This document shows, in pieces, positions 33,897 to 43,446 of a stretch of 64,000 nucleotides of DNA. Source of the DNA: Paracidovorax valerianellae (GTDB taxonomy: Bacteria > Pseudomonadota > Gammaproteobacteria > Burkholderiales > Burkholderiaceae_C); the NCBI RefSeq assembly GCF_900102625.1, contig NZ_FMZC01000003.1, positions 124,001 through 188,000 on the forward strand. The letters run 5' to 3'. Both the position numbers and the translations under genes were made by a program. The stretch's first letter is position 1. Every line of letters begins with the position of its first letter. The notes beneath the pieces are model-generated. The model was not told the origin of the DNA. It did no database searches and saw only the letters and a list, made by a program, of their open reading frames with translations.

Positions 33897-34652
33897 TTAC
33901 TTGATGTCTTTCCAGAAAGCTGCGTTCAGCCTCCAGGCAATCACCGTGAATACACCGAGGAAAATCAAAACCCAGACGCCTACGCGCAACCGGGTATTTT
34001 GCGCTGGCTCGCCCATCCACTGCAGGTAATTGACGAGATCACCCACGGCCTGGTCGTATTGAAGCGGGCTCAGGGTGCCTGGGCTCACTTGCGTCCAGCC
34101 TTTGAAAACTTCCGTCTTGTGGCCATGGCTTTCCTGCTCTTCGAACACGGGGCGGCGATCGCCCTGAAGTTGCCAGAGCACGTGTGGCATGCCAACGCTC
34201 GGGAAGGCGAGATTATTCCATCCCGTGGCCTTGGTCTCGTCGCGATAGAAAGTGCGCAGGAAGGTATAGAGGTAATCGGCCCCCGTTCCGCCGTGTCCGG
34301 CACGCGAACGGGCGATCACGGTGAGGTCGGGCGGATTGGCGCCGAACCAGTCCTTGGCCTGGCGCGGGTCGATGGTGGACTTCATGGTCTCGCCCACTTT
34401 TTCAGTGGTGAACAGCAAGTTGTCCTTGATCTGCTGATCGGTGAGGCCGATGTCCTTGAGCCGGTTGAACCGCATGAATGCGGCCGAGTGGCAGCTCAGG
34501 CAGTAGTTGACGAACAGCTTGGCGCCGTTTTGCAGCGAGGCGGTGTCGTTGGTCTGGACGGGCGCCTTGTCCCAGGCGATGCCGCCTTCGGCAGCCTGCG
34601 CACCCGTGGCGATGCCAAGGGCCGCGATCAGCGTGAGGATGATTTTTTTCAT
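33897..34652 (-). CDS. petC: Cytochrome c1 of the bc1 complex
   Basis: 251 residues. A signal peptide (KKIILTLIAALGIATGAQAA) precedes the heme-binding CLSCH near residue 52. A C-terminal membrane anchor (VWVLIFLGVFTVIAWRLN) is present. It accepts electrons from the Rieske protein and passes them to soluble cytochrome c. Third gene of petABC, 16 bp after petB. Confidence 0.97.
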   Translation of the reverse strand: MKKIILTLIAALGIATGAQAAEGGIAWDKAPVQTNDTASLQNGAKLFVNYCLSCHSAAFMRFNRLKDIGLTDQQIKDNLLFTTEKVGETMKSTIDPRQAKDWFGANPPDLTVIARSRAGHGGTGADYLYTFLRTFYRDETKATGWNNLAFPSVGMPHVLWQLQGDRRPVFEEQESHGHKTEVFKGWTQVSPGTLSPLQYDQAVGDLVNYLQWMGEPAQNTRLRVGVWVLIFLGVFTVIAWRLNAAFWKDIK

Positions 34653-34668
34653 GGAATGCGTCTCCCGC

Positions 34669-36084
34669 TCAATGCGCCGTGAAGATCACGCGGTCCGGCA
34701 CGGGCTTGGGCTCGCCGAGCCGGCTCCACCAGGGCATGAGCAAGAAGAATCCGAAATAGAACAGCGTACCCACCTGCGACACACGCTCGCCCAGCGGCGA
34801 CGGCGGCTGCACGCCCAGATAGGCCAGTGCGACGAAGTTGATCACGAAGATGCCGTACATGTACTTGTGCCAGCTGGGACGATAGCGGATCGACTTCACC
34901 GGGCTCATGTCCAGCCACGGCAGGAAGAACAGGATGATGACCGCGCCGCCCATCACGACCACGCCCCAGAACTTGGCGTCGATCGACAGCATGAGCGCGA
35001 TGGCTGCGGCCGCCACGGCCACGATCGCCACCTTGATGAACGCCGGCAGACGGCCCTTGACCACGCCGAAGCCGGCGGCCAGCACCACGCAGCCGATGAG
35101 GGCGTACATCATTTCGCTGGTGATGGCGCGCAGCATCGAATAGAACGGCGTGAAGTACCAGACGGGCGCGATGTGCGCTGGCGTCTTGAGCGGATCGGCC
35201 GGAATGAAGTTGTTGTACTCGAGGAAGTACCCACCGAACTCGGGCGCAAAGAACACCACGGCCGAGAAGATGAACAGGAACACGCACACCCCGAAGATGT
35301 CATGCACGGTGTAGTAGGGGTGGAAAGGAATGCCGTCGAGCGGATGGCCCTTTTCGTCGCGCGGGGCGTTGGGGCCCTTGATTTCGACGCCGTCGGGGTT
35401 GTTGGAGCCCACATCGTGCAGCGCCAGCAAATGCGCCACCACCAGACCCAGCAGCACCAGCGGCACGGCGATCACGTGGAAGCTGAAGAAGCGGTTCAGC
35501 GTCGCATCGCCCACCACGTAGTCGCCGCGGATCAGCAGCGCCAGATCGGGGCCGATGAAAGGAATCGCCGCGAACAGGTTCACGATCACCTGGGCGCCCC
35601 AGTACGACATCTGGCCCCAGGGCAGCAGGTAGCCCATGAAGGCTTCGGCCATCAGCGCCAGGAAGATGGCGCAGCCGAAGATCCACACCAGTTCGCGCGG
35701 TTTGCGGTATGAGCCGTAGAGCAGCCCACGAAACATGTGCAGGTACACCACGACGAAGAAGGCCGATGCCCCCGTGGAGTGCATGTAGCGGATGAGCCAG
35801 CCCCAGGGCACGTCGCGCATGATGTACTCGACCGACTCGAACGCCTTGGTGGCGTCGGGCTTGTAGTGCATCACCAGGAAGATGCCGGTGACGATCTGGA
35901 TCACCAGCACCAGGAGCGCGAGCGAGCCGAAGATGTACCAGAAGTTGAAGTTCTTCGGAGCGTAGTACTCCGACATGTGAACGCGGTAGGCATCGAACGC
36001 GGTCGGAAACCGGTTCTCGAACCAGTTGGTGACCTTCGCGCCGGTGGAGGCGTTGGGGGAGATGTCCTTGAATTCGTGGGCCAT
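34669..36084 (-). CDS. petB: Cytochrome b of the bc1 complex
   Basis: 471 residues and about eight membrane helices. Heme-ligand histidines lie in helices B and D (GWLIRYMHSTGASAFFVVVYLHMF; FFSFHVIAVPLVLLGLVVAHL). The quinol-oxidation PEWY equivalent is seen around PVWYFTPFYSMLRA as PVWY, the common betaproteobacterial reading. ATG 36084 gives MAHEFKDISPNAST; an upstream in-frame start at 36114 would overlap petA. Second gene of petABC. Confidence 0.97.
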   Translation of the reverse strand: MAHEFKDISPNASTGAKVTNWFENRFPTAFDAYRVHMSEYYAPKNFNFWYIFGSLALLVLVIQIVTGIFLVMHYKPDATKAFESVEYIMRDVPWGWLIRYMHSTGASAFFVVVYLHMFRGLLYGSYRKPRELVWIFGCAIFLALMAEAFMGYLLPWGQMSYWGAQVIVNLFAAIPFIGPDLALLIRGDYVVGDATLNRFFSFHVIAVPLVLLGLVVAHLLALHDVGSNNPDGVEIKGPNAPRDEKGHPLDGIPFHPYYTVHDIFGVCVFLFIFSAVVFFAPEFGGYFLEYNNFIPADPLKTPAHIAPVWYFTPFYSMLRAITSEMMYALIGCVVLAAGFGVVKGRLPAFIKVAIVAVAAAAIALMLSIDAKFWGVVVMGGAVIILFFLPWLDMSPVKSIRYRPSWHKYMYGIFVINFVALAYLGVQPPSPLGERVSQVGTLFYFGFFLLMPWWSRLGEPKPVPDRVIFTAH

Positions 36085-36094
36085 TTGGTTCTCC

Positions 36095-36694
36095 CTATGC
36101 CTTCTTGTCTTCACCGATCAGGAGCTTGGTCTCCGACAGGTACATGTGGGGAGGCACTTCGAGGTTGTCCGGCGCGGGCTTGTTCTTGAAAACGCGGCCG
36201 GCCATGTCGAACGTGGAACCATGGCAGGGGCACAGGAAACCGCCCTTCCAGTCGTTGGGCAGCGAAGGCTGCGCGCCGGGCACGAACTTGTCCGAAGGCG
36301 AGCAGCCCAGGTGGGTGCAGATGCCCACGGCCACCAGGATTTCGGGCTTGATGGAGCGCGCCTCGTTGCGGGCGTATTCGGGGGTGAGTTCGCTCTGCTT
36401 GCGCTCGGACTTCGGGTCGGCCAGCTGCGCGTCGAGCGAGGGGAGCGCCGCCAGTTGCTCAGGCGTGCGCTTGATGATCCACACGGGCTTGCCGCGCCAT
36501 TCGACCGTGACCTTTTCGCCCGGCTTGAGATCGGAAATGTCCACTTCGACCGCGGCGCCTGCCGCCTTCGCCTTTTCAGAAGGCTGGAACGTGCTCACGA
36601 ACGGTACGGCAGTCGCTACGCCGCCCACGGCACCAGCGCAGCCAGACGCGATGAGCCACGTCCTCTTGCTGGAGTCGATTGGAGTTTCACTCAT
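36095..36694 (-). CDS. petA: Rieske iron-sulfur protein of the bc1 complex
   Basis: 199 residues. One N-terminal membrane anchor is preceded by SSKRTWL. The [2Fe-2S] ligands are in CTHLGCSP and CPCHGSTFD. It transfers electrons from ubiquinol to cytochrome c1. First gene of petABC; the divergent neighbour is mscL, 136 bp away. Confidence 0.97.
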   Translation of the reverse strand: MSETPIDSSKRTWLIASGCAGAVGGVATAVPFVSTFQPSEKAKAAGAAVEVDISDLKPGEKVTVEWRGKPVWIIKRTPEQLAALPSLDAQLADPKSERKQSELTPEYARNEARSIKPEILVAVGICTHLGCSPSDKFVPGAQPSLPNDWKGGFLCPCHGSTFDMAGRVFKNKPAPDNLEVPPHMYLSETKLLIGEDKKA

Positions 36695-36830
36695 GGGTGT
36701 CCTCGTTGTACTTCGCTGGTGGGGTCAATCGCGGAATTGTAGCGGAGTGAAAATGGGTATTCCTAGGCGTTAACACCCTTAAACCTGGGCAATACTGACA
36801 GGGTTTTCAGCTATATCAAGGAGGGTCGAA

Positions 36831-37259
36831 ATGGGCATTGCACAAGAATTCCGAGAGTTCGCGATCAAGGGGAATGTGGTAGATCTGGCGGTCGGCGTGA
36901 TCATCGGCGGCGCGTTCGGCAAGATCGTGGACTCGGTCGTCAGCGACCTGATCATGCCGGTGGTGGGGCTGGTATTCGGGCGGCTGGATTTTTCCAACCT
37001 GTTCGTCGTGCTGGGCACGGTGCCACCGGGCGTTCCGCAGACGCTCGATGCGCTCAAGAAAGCCGGCGTGCCCGTGCTGGCCTACGGCAACTTCATCACC
37101 GTGGCGGTCAATTTCCTGATCCTGGCTTTCATCATCTTCATGATGGTCAAGCAGATCAACCGCCTGAAGCGCCAGGCACCGGCTCCGGCGCCTGCACCGG
37201 TGGCCACGCCGGAAGACATCGTGCTGCTGCGCGAGATCCGGGACAGCCTCAAGCGCTGA
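36831..37259 (+). CDS. mscL: Large-conductance mechanosensitive channel
   Basis: 142 residues. [21 protein letters not shown] and [21 protein letters not shown] form the gating helix TM1; TM2 is [18 protein letters not shown]. It opens under osmotic downshock. ATG 36831 has a strong AAGGAGGG site. An inverted repeat follows and separates it from convergent pdxA. Confidence 0.97.
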   Translation: MGIAQEFREFAIKGNVVDLAVGVIIGGAFGKIVDSVVSDLIMPVVGLVFGRLDFSNLFVVLGTVPPGVPQTLDALKKAGVPVLAYGNFITVAVNFLILAFIIFMMVKQINRLKRQAPAPAPAPVATPEDIVLLREIRDSLKR

Positions 37260-37272
37260 CACGGAGTGGGGT

Positions 37273-37296
37273 CCGAGGCCGATCTAAGGGCCTCGG
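37273..37296. terminator. Inverted repeat between convergent mscL and pdxA
   Basis: CCGAGGCC, 8-nt loop, GGCCTCGG, perfect arms, 14 bp after mscL. No T-run, so termination is only inferred from position. Confidence 0.5.
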
Positions 37297-37320
37297 CGCC
37301 GCATGCCCGCGCGCGGTGAC

Positions 37321-38382
37321 TCAGTGAGCGGCGGCCAGCCGGCGCGCCATGCGCACGGCTTCGATCAGGCTCGACGCGTCGGCCACGCCCTCGCCCGCGA
37401 TGTCGAATGCGGTGCCGTGGTCGGGACTGGTGCGGACCAGCGGCAGGCCGAGCGTGACGTTCACGCCCTTGTCCACGCCCAGGTACTTGACCGGGATGAG
37501 CCCCTGGTCGTGGTACATCGCCAGCACTGCGTCGAACTCTCCCGGGCGCTGCGGCGTGCTGCGCGCTCGCATGAAGACGGTGTCGGGCGCGTAGGGGCCG
37601 TGCGCATCCACGCCCTGCTGGCGGGCAGCGGCGATGGCGGGCACGATCACTTCCACCTCTTCGCGGCCGAACAGTCCGCCCTCGCCCGCATGCGGGTTCA
37701 GCCCCGCCACGCCGATGCGCGGGGCACGGCCCAGGCTGCGCAGCAAGGCCTCGTGGGTGATGCGCAGGGTGTCCAGCACGTTGTCGTGGGTGACGGCGTC
37801 GATGGCGTCGCGCAGCGAGACATGGATGCTCACCAGCACGGTGCGCAGTTCGTCGCTGGCCAGCATCATGCGCACGGGCATGTCGCCCAGCGGCACGCCG
37901 GCATGGCGCGCGGCCTCGGCCTGCAGCAGTTCGGTGTGGCCTGGAAAGTCCACGCCCGCCGCGCTGAGGGCTTCCTTGTGCAGCGGCGCGGTGACCAAGG
38001 CTGCAACCTCGCCGCGCAGGGCCGCGCGTGCCGCCCAGACCACGCAGTCGGCCGCAGCCCGGCCCGCCTGCGCGCTCACTTCGCCGAAAGGCACCGGCCC
38101 CGGCAGCCCTGGCAGGGCCAGCACCGGCATGCAGCGCGGCGGCACCCCGGCCACCTCGGCCGGCGTTGCGATGGTGGCCACCGGCAGCAGTGGCTCGCCG
38201 GCCCGCACGATGCAGCGGACGGCGCGGCGCAGCGTGGCCAGGTCGCCCACCACGAAGCAGCCACGCAATTCGTCGGGCGCATCACGGAACGCCTTGGCGA
38301 CGATTTCCGGGCCGATGCCCGCAGGATCGCCCTGGGTGATCGCCAAGGGAGGCAAAAGGGGCTCGGCAGCGACTGAGGGCAT
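37321..38382 (-). CDS. pdxA: 4-hydroxythreonine-4-phosphate dehydrogenase
   Basis: 353 residues; works in DXP-dependent pyridoxal phosphate synthesis. ITQGDPAGIGPEI at the N-terminus, TAPLHKEAL, FPGHTELL, GLNPHAGEGGLFG and YHDQGLIPVKYLG carry the metal-binding histidines. ATG 38382 (MPSVAAEPLLP) abuts a dispersed repeat; the in-frame ATG at 38400 would lie inside that repeat and is less likely. Confidence 0.96.
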   Translation of the reverse strand: MPSVAAEPLLPPLAITQGDPAGIGPEIVAKAFRDAPDELRGCFVVGDLATLRRAVRCIVRAGEPLLPVATIATPAEVAGVPPRCMPVLALPGLPGPVPFGEVSAQAGRAAADCVVWAARAALRGEVAALVTAPLHKEALSAAGVDFPGHTELLQAEAARHAGVPLGDMPVRMMLASDELRTVLVSIHVSLRDAIDAVTHDNVLDTLRITHEALLRSLGRAPRIGVAGLNPHAGEGGLFGREEVEVIVPAIAAARQQGVDAHGPYAPDTVFMRARSTPQRPGEFDAVLAMYHDQGLIPVKYLGVDKGVNVTLGLPLVRTSPDHGTAFDIAGEGVADASSLIEAVRMARRLAAAH

Positions 38383-38385
38383 AAA

Positions 38386-38439
38386 CAGGCTCCAGCGCAA
38401 TCAAATCAACGGTATATAGCTATTAATTTAATAGCAAAC
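38386..38439. repeat. Dispersed intergenic repeat upstream of pdxA
   Basis: AGGCTCCAGCGC, then a variable middle, then TATAGCTATTAATTTAATAGCAAAC. The hairpin GCTATTaattTAATAGC is the best preserved in the window. It sits between the lolD stop and the pdxA start, both on the minus strand. Confidence 0.75.
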
Positions 38440-38481
38440 AAATGAGCGGTGCGCAGGGCGCAGGCACAGCGTTTCTGCGGC

Positions 38482-39264
38482 TCAACCGAGCACGCCCGAA
38501 GTCAGCCGCACCACGCGGTCGCAGCGCGCGGCGAGCGATTCGTCGTGGGTCACCATGACGAACGCGGTGCCCTTGTCGCGCGCCAGTTGCAGCATGAGCT
38601 GGAACACGCCGTCGGCCGTGCTCCGGTCGAGGTTGCCGGTGGGCTCGTCGGCCAGCACGCAGGCCGGCCGCGTGACCAGCGCCCGCGCGATCGCCACCCG
38701 CTGGCGCTCGCCGCCCGACAGCTCGGCCGGCCGGTGCTGCACGCGTCCGCCCAAGCCCACGGCGGTGAGCATGTCGACGGCCTGCGCCACGCAATCGGCA
38801 TACGGCATGCGGCGAATGCGCAGCGGCATGGCGACGTTGTCCTGCGCGCTGAACTCCGGCAGCAGGTGATGGAACTGGTAGATGAACCCGAGGTGCGCAT
38901 TGCGCAGTTGGCCCTGGCGCTGGGCCGACAGCGTGTCGAACGCCTCGCCCTTCAGCCGCACGCTGCCGGCGGTGGGCGCATCCAGCCCGCCCAGCAGATG
39001 CAGCAGGGTGCTCTTGCCCGAGCCCGAGGCGCCGACGATGGCCAGCGTCTCGCCCGCGTGCACGTCCAGGTCCACCCCTTGCAGCACGGTGACGTCCAGC
39101 CGCCCTTCGGTGAAGCGCTTGGTCAGGCCCCTGGCCTGCAGCACCACCGGGCCACGGCCGGACCGGCCCGAAGCGCTCTGCGTTTCGAGCACCGGCGTGC
39201 CTGCGGCGGATACGCCCTGCGCCAAGGAATGGGGCAGCGTGCCGAGCGTGGACGAATCATTCAT
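38482..39264 (-). CDS. lolD: Lipoprotein-releasing system ATPase LolD
   Basis: 260 residues. Walker A is [19 protein letters not shown] near residue 75; [15 protein letters not shown] and [11 protein letters not shown] follow. The LolD-type segment [20 protein letters not shown] identifies it. LolCDE extracts lipoproteins from the inner membrane for delivery to LolA. The ~35-residue N-terminal extension is longer than in E. coli; an internal start is possible. Its ATG overlaps the lolC stop by 8 bp. Confidence 0.93.
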   Translation of the reverse strand: MNDSSTLGTLPHSLAQGVSAAGTPVLETQSASGRSGRGPVVLQARGLTKRFTEGRLDVTVLQGVDLDVHAGETLAIVGASGSGKSTLLHLLGGLDAPTAGSVRLKGEAFDTLSAQRQGQLRNAHLGFIYQFHHLLPEFSAQDNVAMPLRIRRMPYADCVAQAVDMLTAVGLGGRVQHRPAELSGGERQRVAIARALVTRPACVLADEPTGNLDRSTADGVFQLMLQLARDKGTAFVMVTHDESLAARCDRVVRLTSGVLG

Positions 39265-40510
39265 AGCGCAAGGCCTCCGCGGGGTTCACGCGGCTCGCGC
39301 GCCAGCTGGGATAGAGCGTGGCCAAAAAGGCCAGCACCAGGGAAATGATGCCGATCGGCATGATGTCGCTGCTTTGCGGCTCGCTTGGCATCTTGCTGAT
39401 CAGGTAGATGTCTTTGGGTAAGAAGCTGGCATTCAACGCGCGCTCGATGGCCGGCACGATCACGTCGATGTTCGTGGCGATGCCCAGTCCCAGCAGCAGG
39501 CCGGCCAGCGTGCCGATCACGCCCACCATGGCGCCCTGCACGACGAAGATGCCCATGATGCTGCCGGGGCTCGCGCCCAGCGTGCGCAGGATGGCGATGT
39601 CGGCGCGCTTGTCGGTCACCGTCATCACCAGCGTGGACACGAGGTTGAATGCCGCCACCGCCACGATCAGCGTGAGGATGATGAACATCATTCGTTTTTC
39701 CAGCTGCACGGCGGCGAACCAGGTGCGGTTCTGCTGCGTCCAGTCGCGGATCAGCAGGTCGCCGCTGAGCGAGTGCGCCAGCTCCTGCGCCACCTGGGGC
39801 GCGCGGTGCAGGTCCTTGAGCTTCAGGCGGATGCCGGTGGGGCCTTCGAGGCGGAAGATTCGCTCGGCGTCCTCGTGGTGCAGCAGCACCAGCGCCGAGT
39901 CGTATTCGTAGTGGCCCGAATTGAAGGTGCCGGCCACCGTCATCTGCTTCAAGCGCGGCACGACGCCAGCGGGCGTCACCTGCCCGCCCGGGGCGATCAG
40001 CGTGACCGCGTCGCCGAGGCGCACGCCCAGGGCGCGGGCCAGTTCGCTGCCCAGCACCACGCGGAACTCGCCCGGCACGAGGGCCTTGAGCGCCTCCACG
40101 TTTTCCGCGGCCAGGTCGGTCACGTCGGCTTCGCGCAGCGGGTCGATCCCGCGCACCAGCGTGCCCTTCATGTCTTCGCCGCGCGCCAGCAGCGCCTGCG
40201 CCGCCACGAACGGCGCGGCGCCGACCACTTCGGGATTGGCCTTCGCCTCGGCCAGCGTGCGCGGCATGTCCACCAGCGCGGCGCCGTGCGGCGCGAAGAT
40301 CTCGATGTGCGAGACCACGCTGAGCATGCGGTCGCGCACTTCTTTCTGAAAGCCGTTCATCACCGACAACACGATGATGAGGGCGGCCACGCCGAGCGCA
40401 ATGCCCAGCATGGAGACGCCCGAGATGAACGAGATGAAGCCATTGCGCCGGGTGGCGCGCCCGGCCCGGGTGTAGCGCCAGCCCAGGGCCAGTTCGTAGG
40501 GAATTTGCAT
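39257..40510 (-). CDS. lolC: Lipoprotein-releasing system permease, LolC/LolE family
   Basis: 417 residues. N-terminal [26 protein letters not shown] then a first membrane helix, a large periplasmic domain (residues ~50-270), and three C-terminal helices with [23 protein letters not shown] at the end. This is the MacB/LolC fold. A single gene is present with lolD, which suits the one-permease LolF-type system in many Burkholderiales. ATG 40510 (MQIPYEL) is the family start; a longer in-frame reading upstream is antisense to another gene. Confidence 0.92.
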   Translation of the reverse strand: MQIPYELALGWRYTRAGRATRRNGFISFISGVSMLGIALGVAALIIVLSVMNGFQKEVRDRMLSVVSHIEIFAPHGAALVDMPRTLAEAKANPEVVGAAPFVAAQALLARGEDMKGTLVRGIDPLREADVTDLAAENVEALKALVPGEFRVVLGSELARALGVRLGDAVTLIAPGGQVTPAGVVPRLKQMTVAGTFNSGHYEYDSALVLLHHEDAERIFRLEGPTGIRLKLKDLHRAPQVAQELAHSLSGDLLIRDWTQQNRTWFAAVQLEKRMMFIILTLIVAVAAFNLVSTLVMTVTDKRADIAILRTLGASPGSIMGIFVVQGAMVGVIGTLAGLLLGLGIATNIDVIVPAIERALNASFLPKDIYLISKMPSEPQSSDIMPIGIISLVLAFLATLYPSWRASRVNPAEALRYE

Positions 40511-40591
40511 GGTGTGGTGGAAGGCCCGCTGCCGCTCTGGAAATGTCGGCCACCGGACGGCGCCGATTGTGGCATCCCGGACAATAGGCCC

Positions 40592-41560
40592 ATGTCGGAC
40601 ACCCCCCATTTGCTCATCCCGTTCGCCGCCAGCCCCTCCGACGGATGCCAGCACGCGCTGCAGGACCTCGCCCTGCCCCACCTCGACCGGCTGCTTTCCC
40701 GCCTGCCGCCCCCTGTCACCGACCCGGGTGACGAGACCGATTTCATCCCTCCGCACGAACGCGCCCTCGCCCGCCACCTGGGTCTGCCGGCCACCGCCAG
40801 CACTGCGCCCTGGGCCGCCTGGCACCATCGCCAGGCGAGCGGCAGCGGAGATGACGATGACGGCGCAGCCCGCGCCTTCGTCACGCCGTGCGAATGGCGC
40901 GTGACCACCGAGCACGTCACCGTCGGCGACCCGGCCGCGCTGGGCCTGGACGAGGCCGCATCGCGCGAACTGCTGGGCATCGTCGCGCCCTGGTTTTCCG
41001 AAGACGGGATCGAGCTCAGCTACGAGCAGCCCACGCGCTGGCTGGCGCGCGGCGCCGTGTTCGAAGGGCTCGCCACCGCTTCGCTCGACCGCGTGATCCA
41101 GCGCGACGTGCGGGCCTGGATGCCCGATGCCGCGAGAGCCCGCGTGCTGCACCGCCTGCAAAGCGAGATGCAGATGCTGCTCTACACCCACGCCTTCAAC
41201 GACACCCGCGCGGCGCAAGGGCGGGGGCCCGTCAATTCCTTCTGGGTGCACGGCACCGGATCGCTCCCGCCCGCCATGGCGAACGCAGCACCGCCGCCGC
41301 CCGCCCCCGAAATGCCGCTGGCCCTGCGCGACGCCGCCTTGGCCGAAGACTGGCGCACTTGGCGTGCTGCCTGGCAGGCGCTGGACAGCGGCCCGGTCGC
41401 CCGCCTGGCCGACCGCGTGGCCGCTGGCGGCGAGGCCCGGCTCACCCTGTGCGGCGAGCGCAATGCGCTGGCATGGCGGACGGGGCCGCGCGGCTTCGCG
41501 CAGAGGATTCAAAGCCTTTTCAGGCCCCAGCGCTTTAAAGACCTCGGCACATTGCTATGA
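40592..41560 (+). CDS. Conserved protein upstream of recJ (sometimes labelled phosphoglycerate mutase-like)
   Basis: 322 residues, no signal peptide or membrane segment. It contains PHLLIPFAAS near the N-terminus, PCEWRVTTEHVTVGDPAAL, YEQPTRWLARG and NSFWVHGTGSLP in the middle. I recall relatives next to recJ in Betaproteobacteria that automated pipelines call cofactor-independent phosphoglycerate mutase, but I do not see that enzyme's metal or serine motifs. Function unknown. Its stop overlaps the recJ ATG (ATGA), and its last ~12 codons are encoded by a dispersed repeat. Confidence 0.75.
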   Translation: MSDTPHLLIPFAASPSDGCQHALQDLALPHLDRLLSRLPPPVTDPGDETDFIPPHERALARHLGLPATASTAPWAAWHHRQASGSGDDDDGAARAFVTPCEWRVTTEHVTVGDPAALGLDEAASRELLGIVAPWFSEDGIELSYEQPTRWLARGAVFEGLATASLDRVIQRDVRAWMPDAARARVLHRLQSEMQMLLYTHAFNDTRAAQGRGPVNSFWVHGTGSLPPAMANAAPPPPAPEMPLALRDAALAEDWRTWRAAWQALDSGPVARLADRVAAGGEARLTLCGERNALAWRTGPRGFAQRIQSLFRPQRFKDLGTLL

Positions 41561-41574
41561 AAATAGTAGCAAGA
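41521..41574. repeat. Dispersed repeat spanning the end of one gene and the start of recJ
   Basis: CAGGCCCCAGCGCTTTAAAG followed by TTGCTATGAAAATAGTAGCAAGAG. The hairpin half GCTATgaaaATAGtAGC contains the recJ ATG at 41557. The element therefore encodes the tail of the upstream protein and the first residues of RecJ. Confidence 0.7.
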
Positions 41575-43272
41575 GACATTCCGCCCCGCGCGGCCTGGGC
41601 GCTGGAGCAGGCCGGCGTCCATCCCCTGTTGGCGCGGCTGTACGCCGCCCGCGGCGTGTGCGCCAAGGACGAGCTGGACGACGGCCTGGCCCTGCTGCTG
41701 CCCCCCGACACGCTGCGCGGCACGCGCGAGGCCGCGGTGCTGCTGGCCGACGCCATCGCGCAGGACCGCCGCCTCGTCGTCGTGGCCGACTACGACTGCG
41801 ACGGCGCCACTGCCTGCGCCGTGGCGGTGCGCGGCCTGCGGCTACTGGGCGCGCGGCACGTGGACTACCTGGTGCCCGACCGCGTGGCCGACGGCTACGG
41901 CCTCACCCCCAGCATCGCCCGCCGCGTGCACGACCGGGGCGCCGACATGCTCATCACCGTGGACAACGGCATCGCCAGCGTGGACGGCGTGGCCGAGGCC
42001 AAGGCGCTGGGCCTGCAGGTCCTCGTCACCGACCACCACCTGCCCGGCCCGGCGCTGCCGCTGGCCGACGCCATGGTCAACCCCAATCAGCCAGGCTGCA
42101 CGTTCGAAAGCAAATCGATCGCCGGCGTGGGCGTCATGTTCTACGTGCTGATGGCGCTGCGTGCCGAGCTGCGCCAGCGCGGCGTGTTCGACAAGGCCAG
42201 CCAGCCCAAGCTGGAGCCGCTGCTGCCGCTCGTCGCCCTGGGCACGGTGGCCGACGTGGTGCGCCTGGACAGCAACAACCGCCGCCTCGTCGCCCAGGGC
42301 CTGCGCCGCATCCGCGCGGGCGCCATGCCGGCGGGCATCGCCGCGCTGTTCGACGCGGCGGGCCGCAAGGCGCCGGTGGCCACCACGTTCGACTTCGGCT
42401 TTGCCCTGGGGCCGCGCATCAACGCCGCGGGACGGCTGGCCGACATGACCCTCGGCATCGAATGCCTGCTGACGGACGACGCCGGCCGCGCCGCCGAACT
42501 CGCCCGCACGCTGGATACCATCAACCGCGAACGCCGCGAGATCGAAGGCGGCATGCGCGAACAGGCGCTGCTCATGGCCGAAAGCCTGTTCGAAGAAGGC
42601 ACCGAGCCCCCGCCGGCGATCAGCGTGTTCGACCCCGACTTCCATGAAGGCGTGGTCGGCATCGTGGCCTCGCGCATCAAGGACAAGCTGCACCGCCCCA
42701 CCTTCGTCTTCGCCGCCAGCGCTGCGCCGGGCAAGGGGCACGAACTCAAGGGCTCGGGGCGCTCCATTCCCGGCTTTCACCTGCGCGACGCGCTCGACCT
42801 GGTGGCCAAGCGCCATCCGGGCACCCTGCTCAAGTTCGGCGGCCATGCCATGGCCGCAGGCTGCACCGTGGCCGAAGAACACTTCGCCACCTTCGAGCGC
42901 GCCTTCGCCCAGGTCGCCCAGGAATGGCTGGACGCCGCCACGCTCACCCGCCGGCTCGACACCGACGGCCCTCTCGCCCCCGAATACTGCCGTGCGGAAA
43001 TGGTGGACACGTTGCACCGCGAAGTCTGGGGCCAGGGCTTCGCGCCGCCCACCTTCAGCGAAGAGGTCGAAGTGCTGTCGCAGCGCCTGGTGGGCGAGAA
43101 CAAGCACCACCTGTCGCTCAAGCTGCTGCACCAGGGCAAGCCGGTGGACGGCATCTGGTTCGGTCACACCGAGCAGTTGCCGTCACGGGTGCTGCTGGCC
43201 TTCAGGCTGGATGTGAACGAGTGGAAGGGGGAGCGGCGGGTGCAGTTTCTGGTGGAGGGGGCACAGCTTTAA
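41557..43272 (+). CDS. recJ: Single-stranded-DNA-specific exonuclease RecJ
   Basis: 571 residues. DHH-family motifs: VVADYDCDGATACAVAVRG near residue 70, ITVDNGIAS, VTDHHLPGPALP near residue 160, and the DHHA1 region with LKFGGHAMAAGCTV near residue 425. RecJ degrades 5' single strands in RecF-pathway recombination and mismatch repair. The ATG lies inside a dispersed repeat, giving MKIVARDIPPRAAW; the conserved PPRA segment shows this start is sensible. Confidence 0.96.
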   Translation: MKIVARDIPPRAAWALEQAGVHPLLARLYAARGVCAKDELDDGLALLLPPDTLRGTREAAVLLADAIAQDRRLVVVADYDCDGATACAVAVRGLRLLGARHVDYLVPDRVADGYGLTPSIARRVHDRGADMLITVDNGIASVDGVAEAKALGLQVLVTDHHLPGPALPLADAMVNPNQPGCTFESKSIAGVGVMFYVLMALRAELRQRGVFDKASQPKLEPLLPLVALGTVADVVRLDSNNRRLVAQGLRRIRAGAMPAGIAALFDAAGRKAPVATTFDFGFALGPRINAAGRLADMTLGIECLLTDDAGRAAELARTLDTINRERREIEGGMREQALLMAESLFEEGTEPPPAISVFDPDFHEGVVGIVASRIKDKLHRPTFVFAASAAPGKGHELKGSGRSIPGFHLRDALDLVAKRHPGTLLKFGGHAMAAGCTVAEEHFATFERAFAQVAQEWLDAATLTRRLDTDGPLAPEYCRAEMVDTLHREVWGQGFAPPTFSEEVEVLSQRLVGENKHHLSLKLLHQGKPVDGIWFGHTEQLPSRVLLAFRLDVNEWKGERRVQFLVEGAQL

Positions 43273-43323
43273 AGAGCGGCCCGCCGCTGACGGGGCGGGC
43301 GCCCCAATCCTTGAATTACATAC

Positions 43324-43383
43324 CAAACAGGCTTCCTGCCGCCGTATCTATTGCGCTGACAGCTATTAATTTCGTAGCAGCAG
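43324..43383. repeat. Dispersed intergenic repeat downstream of recJ
   Basis: CAAACAGGCTTCCTGCCGCCGTATCTATTGC, then GACAGCTATTAATTTCGTAGCAGC. It belongs to the same subtype as the 5,066 copy. Quoted here in two parts; it lies between recJ and the terminator at 43,402. Confidence 0.65.
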
Positions 43384-43401
43384 GCTGATTTTTACGTCGA
43401 T

Positions 43402-43430
43402 TAGCCGGCCATTGTTTTCATGGCCGGCTA
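43402..43430. terminator. Perfect inverted repeat between convergent recJ and chemoreceptor gene
   Basis: TAGCCGGCCAT, 7-nt loop, ATGGCCGGCTA. Both arms are perfect and it lies 17 bp beyond the chemoreceptor stop, so it is likely a bidirectional terminator. Confidence 0.72.
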
Positions 43431-43446
43431 CGGGTTCACCGCAATT

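Noticed and set aside
39773-40591. N-terminal extension of the gene before recJ, opposite lolC
   Set aside because: The extension is antisense to LolC; the conserved protein begins at ATG 40592.
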